In this document: piece after piece, positions 1-10,418 of the stretch
Layout of the letters: each line of letters opens with the position of its first letter
How positions within the stretch are numbered: position 1 is the first letter of the stretch
Assembly (NCBI RefSeq): GCF_029784135.1
Contig: NC_073745.1
Coordinates: 48,577,119 to 48,641,118, forward strand
Reading direction: 5' to 3'
Length of the DNA: 64,000 nucleotides
Origin: Toxorhynchites rutilus septentrionalis
Lineage: Eukaryota > Arthropoda > Insecta > Diptera > Culicidae
Program-made: the position numbers and the translations under genes
Notes under the pieces: generated by a model
Database searches by the model: none
Seen by the model: the letters and a program-made list of their open reading frames with translations, nothing else
What the model was told of the DNA's origin: nothing

Positions 1-1890
1 ACATTGATGTGTTTCATGCTGTTTGGAATATTCAAATTGGAGTTACTGATCTTTTTTTTGCTGAGAAACGGTTTGTCCCTCCGTGCTCGGGCATTCAAGC
101 TGCCCTTCCTAGGCACATTACAAACTTTTTGTTTGCTCAATTTGGTTTTTATCGATGGTGTAATGGACCGGAAGGTTTACTTGAACATCCCAAAGGTATA
201 GTATGTAGCAATGTGTGAACAAAATGAGATGGAATCGAAGATTCAAGTTTTGCCAAGACAATGACGTAGAGCTCAAAACATATGAAGTTCGCACATGGTT
301 ACATTACAATTACTTAAAAGTTATTAATATTCCTCCACAATCTTCCGACATCAATCCCAGTAAAAAACTAAGGAAGTTATCTATGTAGGAAATTTAGAAA
401 CCATTGAATTTCAAAAATTTATGATTTTAAAAACCACATAATGGAAAAATTGATAAATATACCTTCTGAATACACCAAAAGCTCGTAGATAAGGCTAAAG
501 ATAGCTGAAGATAGTTGCAATGAACAAGGGATACAATACTAATGATGGAATTCGGAAATTGGCCAACGCATTCGAAATCGAGTAGAGATTTCAACCAGTG
601 TACGATTATGAGTTTCAGTAAATTTTCTTACATTAGCACATACATTCGCCATTTTCAGAGAAATAAAAACCATTATTCTGAAAACAGATAGCAAACCTTT
701 TAACTCTCATATGACACTATAATTTTATCTAAAAACAATGTTCCGAAAGCTTGTTTTTGACTTTTAAAAGAAGGGAACAGAGATCTGCATGGTGGAGTAC
801 GATTACGGATTTGAGTCACTGTACATCCAACGTTTACACTGTGCAATTGTCATTTCTTGAAAGCGTTTAATTTTGCGAGATGCGAACGGAGTGTCTAGCA
901 CAGGTATTATATTTCAAGGGGAAGGTAATAGCAGAGAACCTTCCCTAGCTTTGAAATATTCGTGCATTGATAGCGCTATCCACTTCTGCAACTTGGCGTG
1001 GCTTCGGTCCTGTTCGTTTTATGTGTCGCCTCTCGCCTATCAAAATATGCAAATTACAGCAAATAAATTCCCATGTTTAGAGGAATTTTTTAACTCCCAC
1101 CTCGTCTCAGAGGAGAGACTCCTGTAACGTGAGTTCTTTTATGATTGAAAAAAACACGAGGTAAATAAGTGAAACACTTTCCGTGGGTCGGTGCGTTTAC
1201 AATCTAGTAACTTTGAGGGGGGGGGATGAGTAAGGCAAGGTGTATGTTTTTCTCAGATAAAAATGGGCCACAGAAAAAAATCAATGCAAAATGCAATATT
1301 AAACGGAAATGGTCACAGGAACAGTTCACGCTGGGCCGAGAAAAAAATCGAGGATAAGAGACTGGGGGTGTTGGACATAAAACCGAGAGAAACGAGGATA
1401 AGAGACTGGGAGTGTTGGACATAAAACCAGATTTTATGTGAAAATTGATAATTGATGTATGAAGTAGAACTGTGTTTCGGTGGTGTATGCGGGGGGGATG
1501 GAGATTATTTTGCATAAATTTGATGTGCCATTTGGTTTACATCCCTCAGCTTCTGGACGCTTTCGTATGTATTTATGGTAGCATACTCTGGGTTCTCCAT
1601 TAAACATTAGGAGTACATGAATTTTTGAGTGTGCGTTAAATTTCAAACGCTGAAAGATGAAATTCGGTTTCTATCGTTGGGTAATGCGATTGCGAACATT
1701 TCTGTGAACTGCTTCCGAGGTACCGATCTTTTTTCAGACGAAAATTGAGTTTTTATTAACACCAAAAACTGATGATGTACGCACAAGCAATAAACTTTTT
1801 CAAACATTATGATGCTACTATCTTCATAAACAAAATGTGTTAATTTTTATTTGGAATCATTTGCCGACCCATTTCTCATTATCTTTTTGA
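1..1890. other. Non-coding stretch, no gene recognised
   Basis: No open frame here resembles a known protein. The only structure noticed is a tandem duplication near 1349-1430 and short G or T runs near 1210. Short open frames are of the kind expected by chance. Confidence 0.5.
1349..1430. repeat. Two-copy direct tandem duplication, about 44-bp period
   Basis: A segment beginning CGAGGATAAGAGACTGGG and ending in TTGGACATAAAACC occurs twice in a row with only one or two differences. This is a recent local duplication; no function is apparent. Confidence 0.75.
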
Positions 1891-2720
1891 TAAGCACATA
1901 TCAAAAAAATGATAAAAAGAAGGGGCCAGGTATGGAGAATACGGCGGGTGCGATAACGTTTCACAGTTGAGGGTTTCTATTGTGTCGTTCACGGCTTACA
2001 GAGTGCGCCGGTGCGTTGTCATGCTGTTAAATCACTTTCCCATGTCTTCGGACCCATTCATTTTTCCATTTTCCATCAATGAAAAATTTAAATTTATTAT
2101 TTGCTGTCGGTAGTAATCTGTATCCCCCATTTCACCCGGTTTTAGTATCTCATGGTAAACCATACCCTCCTGGTTCCACTTCACACAGAGCATCATCTTT
2201 TGGCCTCAACAATTAGGCTTTGCGGTGAATAACCAGGTGAAAGCCTTGTTTTTTGACGCTTTGGATTTGCGAAATAAATTCATTTTTCATCGCCAGTGAC
2301 AATCCGATACAAAACCGACTTCCTTTTGTGTCGCTGAAGAAGTATTTCACAAATGGTTTTGCGATGCTCCAGTACTTCTGTCAATTTTGTTATGTTTGAG
2401 TTGCGTCTGCATCCAACAACACCCGCGATTCCTCGTATTCAAACCATTTCGCTGCACCAGGATTATCTTCGTTCTTTAGATCGAAATGACCTTTTTTTGA
2501 ATTGCCGAAACTATCTCTCATATATTTTGGCCATAATCTTCCGCAAGTAGACGATGTGCTTCGACCGCTTTTTTCTTCAAATGAAAAAAAAACAAAAATA
2601 GCAAAAGCCACAAACGCTTTTTACTCGGAACGAAACTCGACATTTTTAATACGCTGAACAACAAAATCAACGAATTTCGTGGAGTTTGCAGCACCATCAT
2701 TACAGTGACTCTTTGTGGGT
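1890..2720 (-). pseudogene. Mariner (DD34D) transposase remnant
   Basis: On the minus strand the broken frames give mariner signatures. Near 2440-2600 there is an N-terminal helix-turn-helix stretch with KKGHFDLKNEDNPGAAKWFE, corresponding to the family 'sGdFDLkDedRpGrp' region. Near 2290 a decayed form of the 'TGDEKW' region follows, and near 1930 HPPYSPYLAPS, the segment before the third catalytic residue. Frameshifts and stops interrupt it throughout, so it is inactive. No terminal inverted repeats were found. Family assignment is by motif recognition only. Confidence 0.75.
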
Positions 2721-3599
2721 GTTGAATGAATTGGGAATTTACGCAACTTTGAATATTTGAAATCTCAATAAAAAAAAAATCAGAAGACTTTTTGAACAGG
2801 GCATAAGTGTTTTTCTTGAATTTTTACACAAATTCCAGCTCAAAACCTATAAAATTAGAAATAACTCGAGAACTAATCAAGCAAAATATTTATTACAATG
2901 AAGAAAATAATATATTTTATGAAGCTAACTATCGAACAATTAAAAAATTTCAAGCATTATCTTAATTAAAATCCCGCGTTCTGATTAATCGATTCTCAAA
3001 AGCAATCGTTGCTCTCACATACAGTGCATCTGCACTCCGTAGCAAAAGAATACGGCATTGTTCAATGAAATATGAGTTTGATGTTTGATTTTCTGTTACA
3101 TGTCGAGGATGAATGTTCCTATTTGTGATGTATATTTTGTTGGGATCGTTGCAGCCTAGTAGCCATTGTTAGCCCAATTGAAATTCGCGAAGTGCAAATA
3201 TATTTATATAATTGCAAATGTATCTGGTAGCTTTTTTTTCGGTTTTATTTTCTGATTTTTAATTTTTAATTCGGAGACAAAAACAGTCAAGCGAACAAAC
3301 AAGAGGCACTTTACTCAAATGAACATAGAAAAAATATTTTTTCAAAAATATAGGCGGTTAGGTTCAAGACGCGACCGGACTCTTGACGTAGGACTACGCA
3401 ATTATTTTATTGAGTTCGTGTTCATCATTTCGTATATTATACTAAGATACATCATTTCGTATATTATGTTAGGATACTGTTAGGATAATTTTGGTGGTTC
3501 TGAAAAGGTCCGATAATTTACATTGTTTGTATGAGCAGTTGAATATAGTTGTTTGATGATTCATTCCTGTCGTCGAACATACCAAACCATATATCGTAA
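2721..3599. other. Non-coding stretch with a histone-type fragment
   Basis: No gene is recognised. At 3385-3398 there is a copy of the GACGTAGGACTACG palindrome. At about 3501-3520 a minus-strand sequence reads GGACCTTTTCAGAACCACCA, close to the histone mRNA 3' stem-loop GGCTCTTTTCAGAGCC but with two mispaired stem positions. Together they suggest a decayed histone-type segment. Confidence 0.45.
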
Positions 3600-3601
3600 T
3601 A

Positions 3602-4885
3602 TTAGGCTGTCAAAAAAGTCCAGGTATTTTTTTTTTTGAATTTTCATTTGTTCATAAAATTAGTTACAATCATCTGTTTTAAGTCAAATATGTGCCGTTT
3701 TGTTCGATGACTTGTTCCCAACGAGATGCCAACTTCATAATACCCCTGTTATAGAAGCACGCTTCCTTATTGGAAAACTCGGATAGCCAATTTTCACAGG
3801 CCTCTTTTGTGGCTAACTTCTGACTACCTAGTTCGTTCGCCATGGACAAAAACAGGTGGTAGTCACTTGGTGCAAGGTTCGGACTATACGGCGGATGCAA
3901 AAGAACCTCCCATCCGAGCTCCCGGAGCTTCTGGCGCGTCACCAAAGAAGTGTGTGGCCTGGCGTTGTCCTGATGGAAGACAATGCGGCCTCTGTTTATC
4001 AAAGATGGCCTCTTCTTCATGAGTGCTACCTTCAAGCGGTCCAGTTGTTGGCAGTACAGGTCCGAATTGAGCGTTTGGCCATAGGGAAGCAGCTCATAAT
4101 AGATTATTCCTTGACAATCCCATCAAACACACAGCAGAACCTTCCTGGCCGTTAAAGAGGGCTTGGCCACCGTCTGAGCCGCTTCAGCGGGCTTCGAACA
4201 CGACTGTTTGCGCTTCACGTTGTCGTAAGTTACCCACTTTTCATCGCCAGTCACCATCCGCTTCAGAAACGGGTCGATTTTGTTGCGATTCAGCAGCGAT
4301 TCACATGCGTCGATACGGTCAAAGATGTTTTTTTTGCGTCAACGTGTGTGGCACCCATACATCGAGCTTCTTTGTGAATCCAAGCTTCTTCAAATGGTTA
4401 ATAACGGTTTCATGACTTATCCCCAGCTCTTGGCCGATGCTACGGCTGCTACTATGCCGGTCTTTCTCGGCTAATTCAGCGATTTTGTCGCAATTTTCGA
4501 CGACAGGCCTTCCGGAGCGTGGCGCATCTTCGACGACCTCTACACCAGAACGAAAACGTTGAAACCATCGTTGTGCGGTGGAAATGGAAACTGTATCGGG
4601 TCCATAAACTGCACAAATTTTATTGGCAGCTTGAGATGCATTTTTGCCTTTGTCATAGTAGTACTGTAAAATATGTCGGATTTTCTCTTTATTTTGTTCC
4701 ATATTTGCGACACTATAACTCACGAACGACTCAACCAAACAAAACACTGTCAAGGACTATATTATAGCGCGCAAAATTAACTTTCCAACAAGCTATAGTA
4801 TGACTCGATACAATGAATACAACTAGAACTACGCGCTTACAACGACACCTCGCGGAAATACCGCAGGACTTTTTTGACAGCCTAA
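3602..4885 (-). mobile_element. Nearly complete mariner element with TA duplication
   Basis: The ends are inverted repeats: TTAGGCTGTCAAAAAAGTCC at the left, and its complement GGACTTTTTTGACAGCCTAA at the right. The element is flanked by TA at 3600-3601 and at 4886-4887, the standard Tc1/mariner target duplication. At 1284 bp it has the usual full mariner length. The transposase inside carries only two evident lesions, so the insertion is fairly young or was active recently. Confidence 0.93.
3679..4702 (-). pseudogene. Mariner DD34D transposase, two lesions
   Basis: DDE transposase for cut-and-paste movement of the element at 3602-4885. Translation begins MEQNKEKIRHILQYYYDKGK and shows the paired helix-turn-helix domain (QRWFQRFRSG, then SGRPVVEN and SHETVINHLKKLG). 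The catalytic core has TGDEKW (first Asp), HQDNARPHTS (second Asp) and LAPSDYHLF (third Asp). Exactly 34 residues separate the last two, so it is the mariner DD34D type. Lesion one is an extra base in an A run near 4326, which shifts frame after TLTQ. Lesion two is a TGA near 4120 where the family has Trp (CV-stop-WDCQG). Otherwise both halves are open. An earlier in-frame TTG-initiated extension to 4753 lies outside the family's normal N-terminus. Confidence 0.9.
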
Positions 4886-5014
4886 TATTTAGACACCCCA
4901 CACGTGTTTTTTTCCGAAATTTTCAAATTTTACCCCCACCCCTAGGCCTTGCATTGGAATTCATAACCAAAATGACTCAAATAGATCCAGCACCATCGGA
5001 AACCCCCGTACACC

Positions 5015-6680
5015 AAAGGGCCTGGCCGGGTAAGGGAGTAAAAAGTGCTCCCAAACCATATCACTAGCTGTATGGCAAATATTGTAAAGGATATTAAATA
5101 AGAAATTTTGGCGGTTTCTTTGAACCCCTATGTGGTTTGACGTAGGATCTATAGTGAAAAACGTACTTTTTCGTATATTTCACGCCACCCTCAAAAGATC
5201 CGAGATAAAAATTTGAAAAAAATATTGAATGTGCATCTTACTACGGTGTATCATCAAAAATTATCAAAAAAAAATTCATCAAAAATTTTAGTACCAAAAA
5301 CAATATTGAAATTTTTAATTTTTTTTTTTTTGAGATTTTGATATTCAGTACTACTCTAATTCATATTTAAATGTGTTTCTACGGCTTTTCTAGATATGTG
5401 TGATTTTTTTCAGTGTTGCGCGGTATCAAAATTTTTTTTTTTATTTTTCCAAAGAGTGATTAGGTAAGGGAGTAAAAAGTGCCCCCAAACCAAATCACTA
5501 GCTGTATGGCAAATATTGTAAAGGATATTAAATAAGAAACTTTGGTGGTTTATTTGAACCCCTATGTGGTTTGACGTAGGATCTATAGTGAAAAACGTAC
5601 TTTTTCGTTTATTTCACGCCATCTTCAATAGTTCCGAGATAAAAATTTGAAAAAAATACTGAATGTACATCTTACCACGGTGTATCAAGAAAAATTAGCA
5701 AAAAAAAAATTTAAATTCTGAAAAAAAATTTTTAGGGATTAAGAGATTCAGTACTACTCTAATTCATATTTAAATGTGCTCTTACGGCTTTTCTAGATTG
5801 ATAAATTTGATTGATAAATCTTCAAACTGTTTTTTTTTTTCAAATATCTAATAATAAAAATAAAATTTAAAAAAATACACAGTACAAAAAAATGTTATAG
5901 ATTTTCTGGCATTTCGAAATTTTGAAAAAAATATAACTTTGAGACCCACTTCTGCTTAAATTTTTATTTAAATGCGTTCGTGTGTGTCTTTTTTCTACAT
6001 GTGGCGTAATTTTTCCTGAATTTTTAAGAGCATTGTGTGACACAAAAATAATTTTCTTCATCGTCTGCATTATTATTTTTATTTTTTTGTAAACGATTAT
6101 TTTATTGTATTCGTGATTTTCAATTGAAAGATTAAAATTAAAAAAAACAAATCGGATTTGTGGTCTCAAAGTTATATTTTTTTTTAAATTTCGAAATGCC
6201 AGAAAATCTATAACATTTTTTTGTACTGTGTATTTTTTTTTTATTATTATTTAATTTTTATTATTAGATATTTAAAAAAAAACAGCTTGAAGATATTTAT
6301 CAATCTAGAAAATCCGTATGAGCACATTTAAATATGAATTAGAGTAGTACTGAATCTCTAAATCCCAAAAAAAAATTCAAAATTAAAATATTTTTTTTAG
6401 TACTAAAATTTTTGATGAAATATTTTTTTGATAATTTTTCTTGATACACCGTGGTAAGAGGCACATTCAGTATTTTTTTCAAATTTTTATCTTGGATCTA
6501 TTGAGGATGGCGTGAAATAAACGAAAATGTACGTTTTTCACTATAGATCCTACGTCAAACCACATAGTGGTTCAAATAAACCACCAAAATTTCTTATTTA
6601 ATATCCTTTACAATATTTGCCATACAGCTAGTGATTTGGTTTGGGGGCACTTTTTACTCCCTTACCGGGCCAGGCCCTTT
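5015..6680. mobile_element. Fold-back element with very long inverted arms
   Basis: The ends are AAAGGGCCTGGCC at 5015 and its complement GGCCAGGCCCTTT at 6680. Behind each comes GGTAAGGGAGTAAAAAGTG or its complement, with one base of difference just after the GGCC. The sequence from 5455 to about 5950 is repeated in reverse at 6158-6680, giving arms of about 500 bp around a loop near 5950-6160. The outer 400 bp of the left arm is present twice in direct order (5031-5440 and 5461-5860), so the left arm is longer than the right. No coding frame is present, so it must be non-autonomous. No clear target duplication was found. Confidence 0.85.
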
Positions 6681-6732
6681 CAAGGCATTTCCATTATTTT
6701 TTTTATTTAATGCCACCTAGAATTTATGAGGG

Positions 6733-7622
6733 ACCACTGTGTGCCATCTCCATTTTAGAGTGCTTCGTAAAAATCATTTTTTCACCTTTTTCCCAAAAAT
6801 GACCTTTTTCAAAAATTCATAACTTTTGAACCACTCAACCGATTCAGATGATCGACATATCAAATTGAAGCCAAAGAGCTATTTATTGAAGCCTTTTATT
6901 AGAAAATATTGAACGTTCAAAAAAGTGCATTTTATTTTCGTAATTATTGGTTGTAATCGTTTTTTATTGTTTTCATGGCTTTGGACTAGAGGGCGCTATA
7001 TATTTTTTATATTTTTTCTTGAAAGCTGAGGATTGTTCACATAACACATCTCGATATGCTATTTTTTGTTTTTGAGACATCATTTTTCAAAGTTAACATG
7101 TTTTAAGTCTTCGTTCAATATTCCTATGTGACTAGACTAGACCTATGCTACTAGGACCCAGTCTTACCGCAAGCGTGATATTTTTCCAAAGGAGGTTAGC
7201 TTATTGGCTTGAATTTAATATGTCGAACATCTAAATCTCGGTTCAGTAGTTCCAATGTTATGAATTTTTGTAAAAATTCATTTTTGGATAAAAGGGGAAA
7301 AATGAATGAAAATAGCTTCTCTGATATCGAGATATGTTATGTAAAAAATCTTCATCTTTCAAGAAAAATTATAAGAAAAAATAGCACCCTCTAGTTTGGA
7401 CTAGAGGGTGCTATATTTTCTTATAAGCCATGAAAACAATAAAAAACGACTTCAATCAATAATTACGAAAATAAAATACATTGTTCTGCACGTTCGATAT
7501 TTTTTAATAAAAGGCTAGCTCACTGGCTTCAATTTGATATGATGATCATTAGAATCGGTTCAGTAGCTCAAAAGTTATGAATTTTTGAAAAAAGTCACCC
7601 TAAAATGGAAATGGTCACCCTA
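6733..7622. mobile_element. Fold-back repeat, family A, copy 1
   Basis: The left half (TTCATAACTTTTGAAC near 6820, CTAGAGGGCGCTATAT near 6987) reappears inverted in the right half (CTAGAGGGTGCTATAT near 7398, AAAAGTTATGAATTTTTG near 7572). The termini resemble CCATTTCCATTTTAGGGTGA. There is no protein-coding capacity. A second copy lies at 33429-34440. Confidence 0.75.
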
Positions 7623-7639
7623 ACGAAAAAATAACAAAA

Positions 7640-8174
7640 TACGGTTCTAAACTAATAAAGCAAACGGAATCAAATTTGTCATGTGGAGGTCTTAGAGGGG
7701 CAATAAGTGTTTCTATGGTGGTGCGATACTCCTTCCCCCCTCGGGGGGGTCTTGTTCTCCCATACAAAGGAAATACAAATTTCTGCATATCCCGAGAACT
7801 AGTCGGGTAAAAGGGATAAGTGCAAAACTCGAGGAAGAGATCATCCGATTTGACATGTACTCCTTTTTATTATATTTTCTGTATCAAACATCTCCCTTTC
7901 ATGAATACCATGAAAGGGAGAAACATGTTATTTGCAAGCGATTGAAAAATCTTGAACGAGAATTGTGTTTGACAATAATTTGTATTACAATGACGAGTTT
8001 TGGTAGAAGCACTAGGAAATTCATAATAAAAGAAAATGGTAAAGGGTCAATTAGAAGATCAATCGCGATTGGACCCATGAACATTCGCTTAGCAAGAAAA
8101 CGTGAATGTTTGAAGGTATTGATTACTAAAAAATCCATTTTAGGCAGAACGAAGTTTGCCGGGTCAGCTAGTAT
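7640..8174 (-). repeat. Dispersed repeat 'GACCCGGCAAACTTCG', copy 1
   Basis: The right end is the complement of TATACTAGCTGACCCGGCAA, and the internal AAACGTGAATGTTTGAAGG near 8099 is the complement of sequence in the copies at 51888 and 57511. The left part carries the GGGGG-rich 'paragraph' unit with the phrase 'CCCGAGAACTAGTC'. Open frames here show no protein similarity. I recognise this as an interspersed repeat but cannot name it. Confidence 0.8.
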
Positions 8175-8473
8175 AAAGTAACATTTAGTACTTCGAAATT
8201 ATTGTGACATGTTTTTATTCATTTTTCCCAACGTGTCAGTTTTAGCGGCACTCCCATTCATGTTACCTAAAATATCAATTTTTGTATTCTACCAAAATTC
8301 AGGTTCTACACAACAAATGATCAAAAGATTGTGTAGAACGGTTCATGTAGAGTTTAAGAGAAGTTCTGTAACGATTTGAAGTAACAGAAAAATGGGAGAC
8401 TTTGACAATATGTGGAAATTTTTAGTGTATCGGTTTTACCCTGATATCCCCTTAATTTATTACACAGTTAAGC
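8175..8473. other. Non-coding stretch upstream of the broken protease
   Basis: About 300 bp with no recognised feature. If the protease at 8474 was once a gene, its promoter would lie here, but no convincing TATA box or initiator was picked out. Confidence 0.4.
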
Positions 8474-8700
8474 ATGATTTGTTCAAGTTTGGTGTTTCTG
8501 ATCACCAGAGTCACTGCCGTCCTCAGCAGTAGTAAGTTGTTAACTATGTTAATAAATGGTGACAGATACCAACATTACACCTTTTTCTGTAGCTCTTCCC
8601 GCAGAGCACCTAGAGTAGGAAAAACGTACTATTGGAGGTCAGAACGCTGAACCTGGCCAGTTTCCGTACCAAGTATCCCTACTCCCAAATAATTATAAAA
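8474..8700 (+). pseudogene. 5' end of a serine protease gene, broken
   Basis: Exon 1 (8474-8531) starts MICSSLVFLITRVTAVLSS, a hydrophobic signal-peptide-like stretch. A GTAAGT donor at 8532 and a pyrimidine tract ending TTTTCTGTAG at 8592 bound a 61-bp intron of typical mosquito size. Exon 2 from 8593 joins in frame and reads LPAEHLE, a TAG stop, EKRT, then IGGQNAEPGQFPYQVSLLP. That is the activated N-terminus of an S1 trypsin-like protease: cleavage before IGG, then the conserved QFPYQVSL. The reading ends at about 8690 in an A run where a mariner remnant begins. The catalytic His, Asp and Ser regions are absent. It resembles the same region of the intact protease at 20401-21234 ([19 protein letters not shown]). 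The in-frame stop and truncation make it a pseudogene. The signal-peptide exon is inferred from frame and splice sites. Confidence 0.8.
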
Positions 8701-8704
8701 AAAA

Positions 8705-8965
8705 AATAGAAATGGAACACCCAGGAGGCAAAAATCAACATTTTCGGTACCTTCACTTCTTTGCTTTTCATTGAGGACAAAAAGCTGCTGAAGCAGCCCG
8801 GGACATTTTCGAAGTGTTTGGAGAAGGGGTCATAGGCGAGTCTACTACACGGAAATGGTTTGCAAAGTTCAAAAATGTCAACTTTGACGTCGATGACACG
8901 CCCCTTCTGAATTCGATGAAGAACGTCTAAAATCACTTTTGAAGGAGAACGATTGCCAAAATGAA
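8705..8965 (+). pseudogene. Mariner transposase N-terminal remnant
   Basis: The plus strand reads HFRYLHFFAFH, a stop, GQKAAEAARDIFEVFGEGVI and then STTRKWFAKFKNVNFDVDD. This is the first helix-turn-helix region of a mariner transposase. It breaks down by frameshift near 8900, and no catalytic domain follows. It abuts the truncated protease exon and probably marks the event that cut the gene, or a later insertion at the break. Confidence 0.8.
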
Positions 8966-9252
8966 CTGCGGCGAATATATAATTGATTAACTTATTGATA
9001 TAATTATCGTGTTCTGTTTAAATATGAGCTACGCTATGAACTTTTTCCCCAATTCAATACATCTTCTTTTCCTGTGTTTACAATGATGATTCTGATTTAA
9101 TTACCACTGAACTATCTTCTTCCTCTGCTATTGACGAAAATCAATAGCTTGAACCTTGCCAGTAGAATTTGTACTTTCGTGAGCACTTGCGACAGACCTT
9201 TTGAAAATATCCTGGATGCTATCACCGTTGAGCTAACTTTTAATGAATCACC

Positions 9253-9884
9253 TGTGTAACATCAAACTCCATTAGGAAGTCCCCCATTATGCCATTCACT
9301 GTCTGGAATCCTATCACATGTCTTACCAGTTTGACTGTTAGTCTCTCACTGCGGAGCTGTGTGCAATCTCTTACTATACATCGGCATATGCAGTATATAA
9401 TGCAAGGTGACATACGGTAGTTATGTCGTGTCCCACACATCCCCCTTTTTCTCAAGAGAAAATAGAACAATTTGAAAAAAAGCTATACATATTACATTGC
9501 AAAGTGAAATCATTAGGAGATATAAAAGTCTGCATTGAAAATTTATGCTGACGACACAAATCGACAGTTTCCGCCATGATGAAAAATTTTGTCTTCGATT
9601 CGCAATGGGGAATTTCCTTTCATCTTGAATATCCAATATTTATGGTTAATTTAAATGTTGCAAGTTATCCGCAGCAAAACCTGCCACGGTCGCCAAATGT
9701 GTAACATCAATCTCCATTAGAAAATCCCCCATTATGCCATTCACTGTCTGGAATCCTATCACATGTCTTACCAGTTTGGCTGTTAGACTCTCACTGCGGA
9801 GCTGTGTACAATCTCTTACTATACATCGGCATATGCAGTATATAATGCAGGGTGACATACGGTAGTTATGTCGTGTCTTACACA
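9253..9884 (-). mobile_element. Miniature LTR retrotransposon (TRIM), 632 bp
   Basis: Two 187-bp direct repeats (9253-9439 and 9698-9884) start TGTGTAAC and end ACACA, so they carry TG...CA termini. They are flanked by a 5-bp duplication TCACC (9248-9252 and 9885-9889). Read on the minus strand, the 5' LTR is followed after two bases by TGGCGACCGTGGCAGG (9680-9695). That is complementary to the 3' end of an arginine tRNA and so is a primer binding site. The 3' LTR is preceded by a purine tract GAGAAAAAGGGGGA (9440-9453). The internal part is only about 258 bp and has no gag or pol, so the element depends on another element's proteins. Confidence 0.9.
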
Positions 9885-9991
9885 TCACCAGATGATTATT
9901 TGGCACGTATTCAGACCTTTTCTGGATTATAACACTTACAAATATTGTAAACATCATGCTTGCACACCATTTGTATTAGATTTAGATAGCT

Positions 9992-10267
9992 TCTTCTTCT
10001 TCTTCAATGGCACTAACGTTCCTAGAGGAACTTCGCCGTCTCAACGTAGTATTACTTGCGTCATTTTTATTAGTACTTAGTTAAGATTTCTATGCCAAAT
10101 AACACGCCTTGAATGCATTCTGAGTGGCAAGCTCTAGAATACGCGTGATCACAGTGCAAGTCGGAGGAAATTTCTTTGACGAAAAATTCCCCCGACCAGA
10201 ACGGGAATCGAACCCGAACACCCGGCATGTTAGTTATGACGCTAACCACTCGGCCACGGGTGCACGA
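9992..10267 (-). mobile_element. tRNA-derived SINE with 12-bp target duplication
   Basis: On the minus strand the head reads GTGCACCCGTGGCCGAGTGG, and a perfect B box GGTTCGATTCC follows (polymerase III promoter: A box TGGCCGAGTGG, then B box). The body runs about 200 bp and the tail is a GAA repeat (seen as CTTCTTCTTCTT at 9992). The insertion is flanked by ATTTAGATAGCT at 9980-9991 and 10268-10279. The intact duplication and pol III boxes show L1-style target-primed insertion. It may belong to a Feilai-like family, but I cannot confirm the name. Confidence 0.92.
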
Positions 10268-10418
10268 ATTTAGATAGCTAAACCGTGTAATTAACGCATT
10301 TCGATGACCTCAATTCTGATCATGAGTTGTCCAATTCACTAATGTTGTTTTATCCACATGATTTCAATATCAATGTGTTAATGATCTGTCAACGTCAGTC
10401 AAAATCAATATTTTCATC

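Noticed and set aside
10185..10262. tRNA gene on the minus strand
   Set aside because: The A and B boxes are good, but the sequence continues into a 200-bp body, a GAA tail and a 12-bp target duplication, so it is a SINE head, not a tRNA gene.
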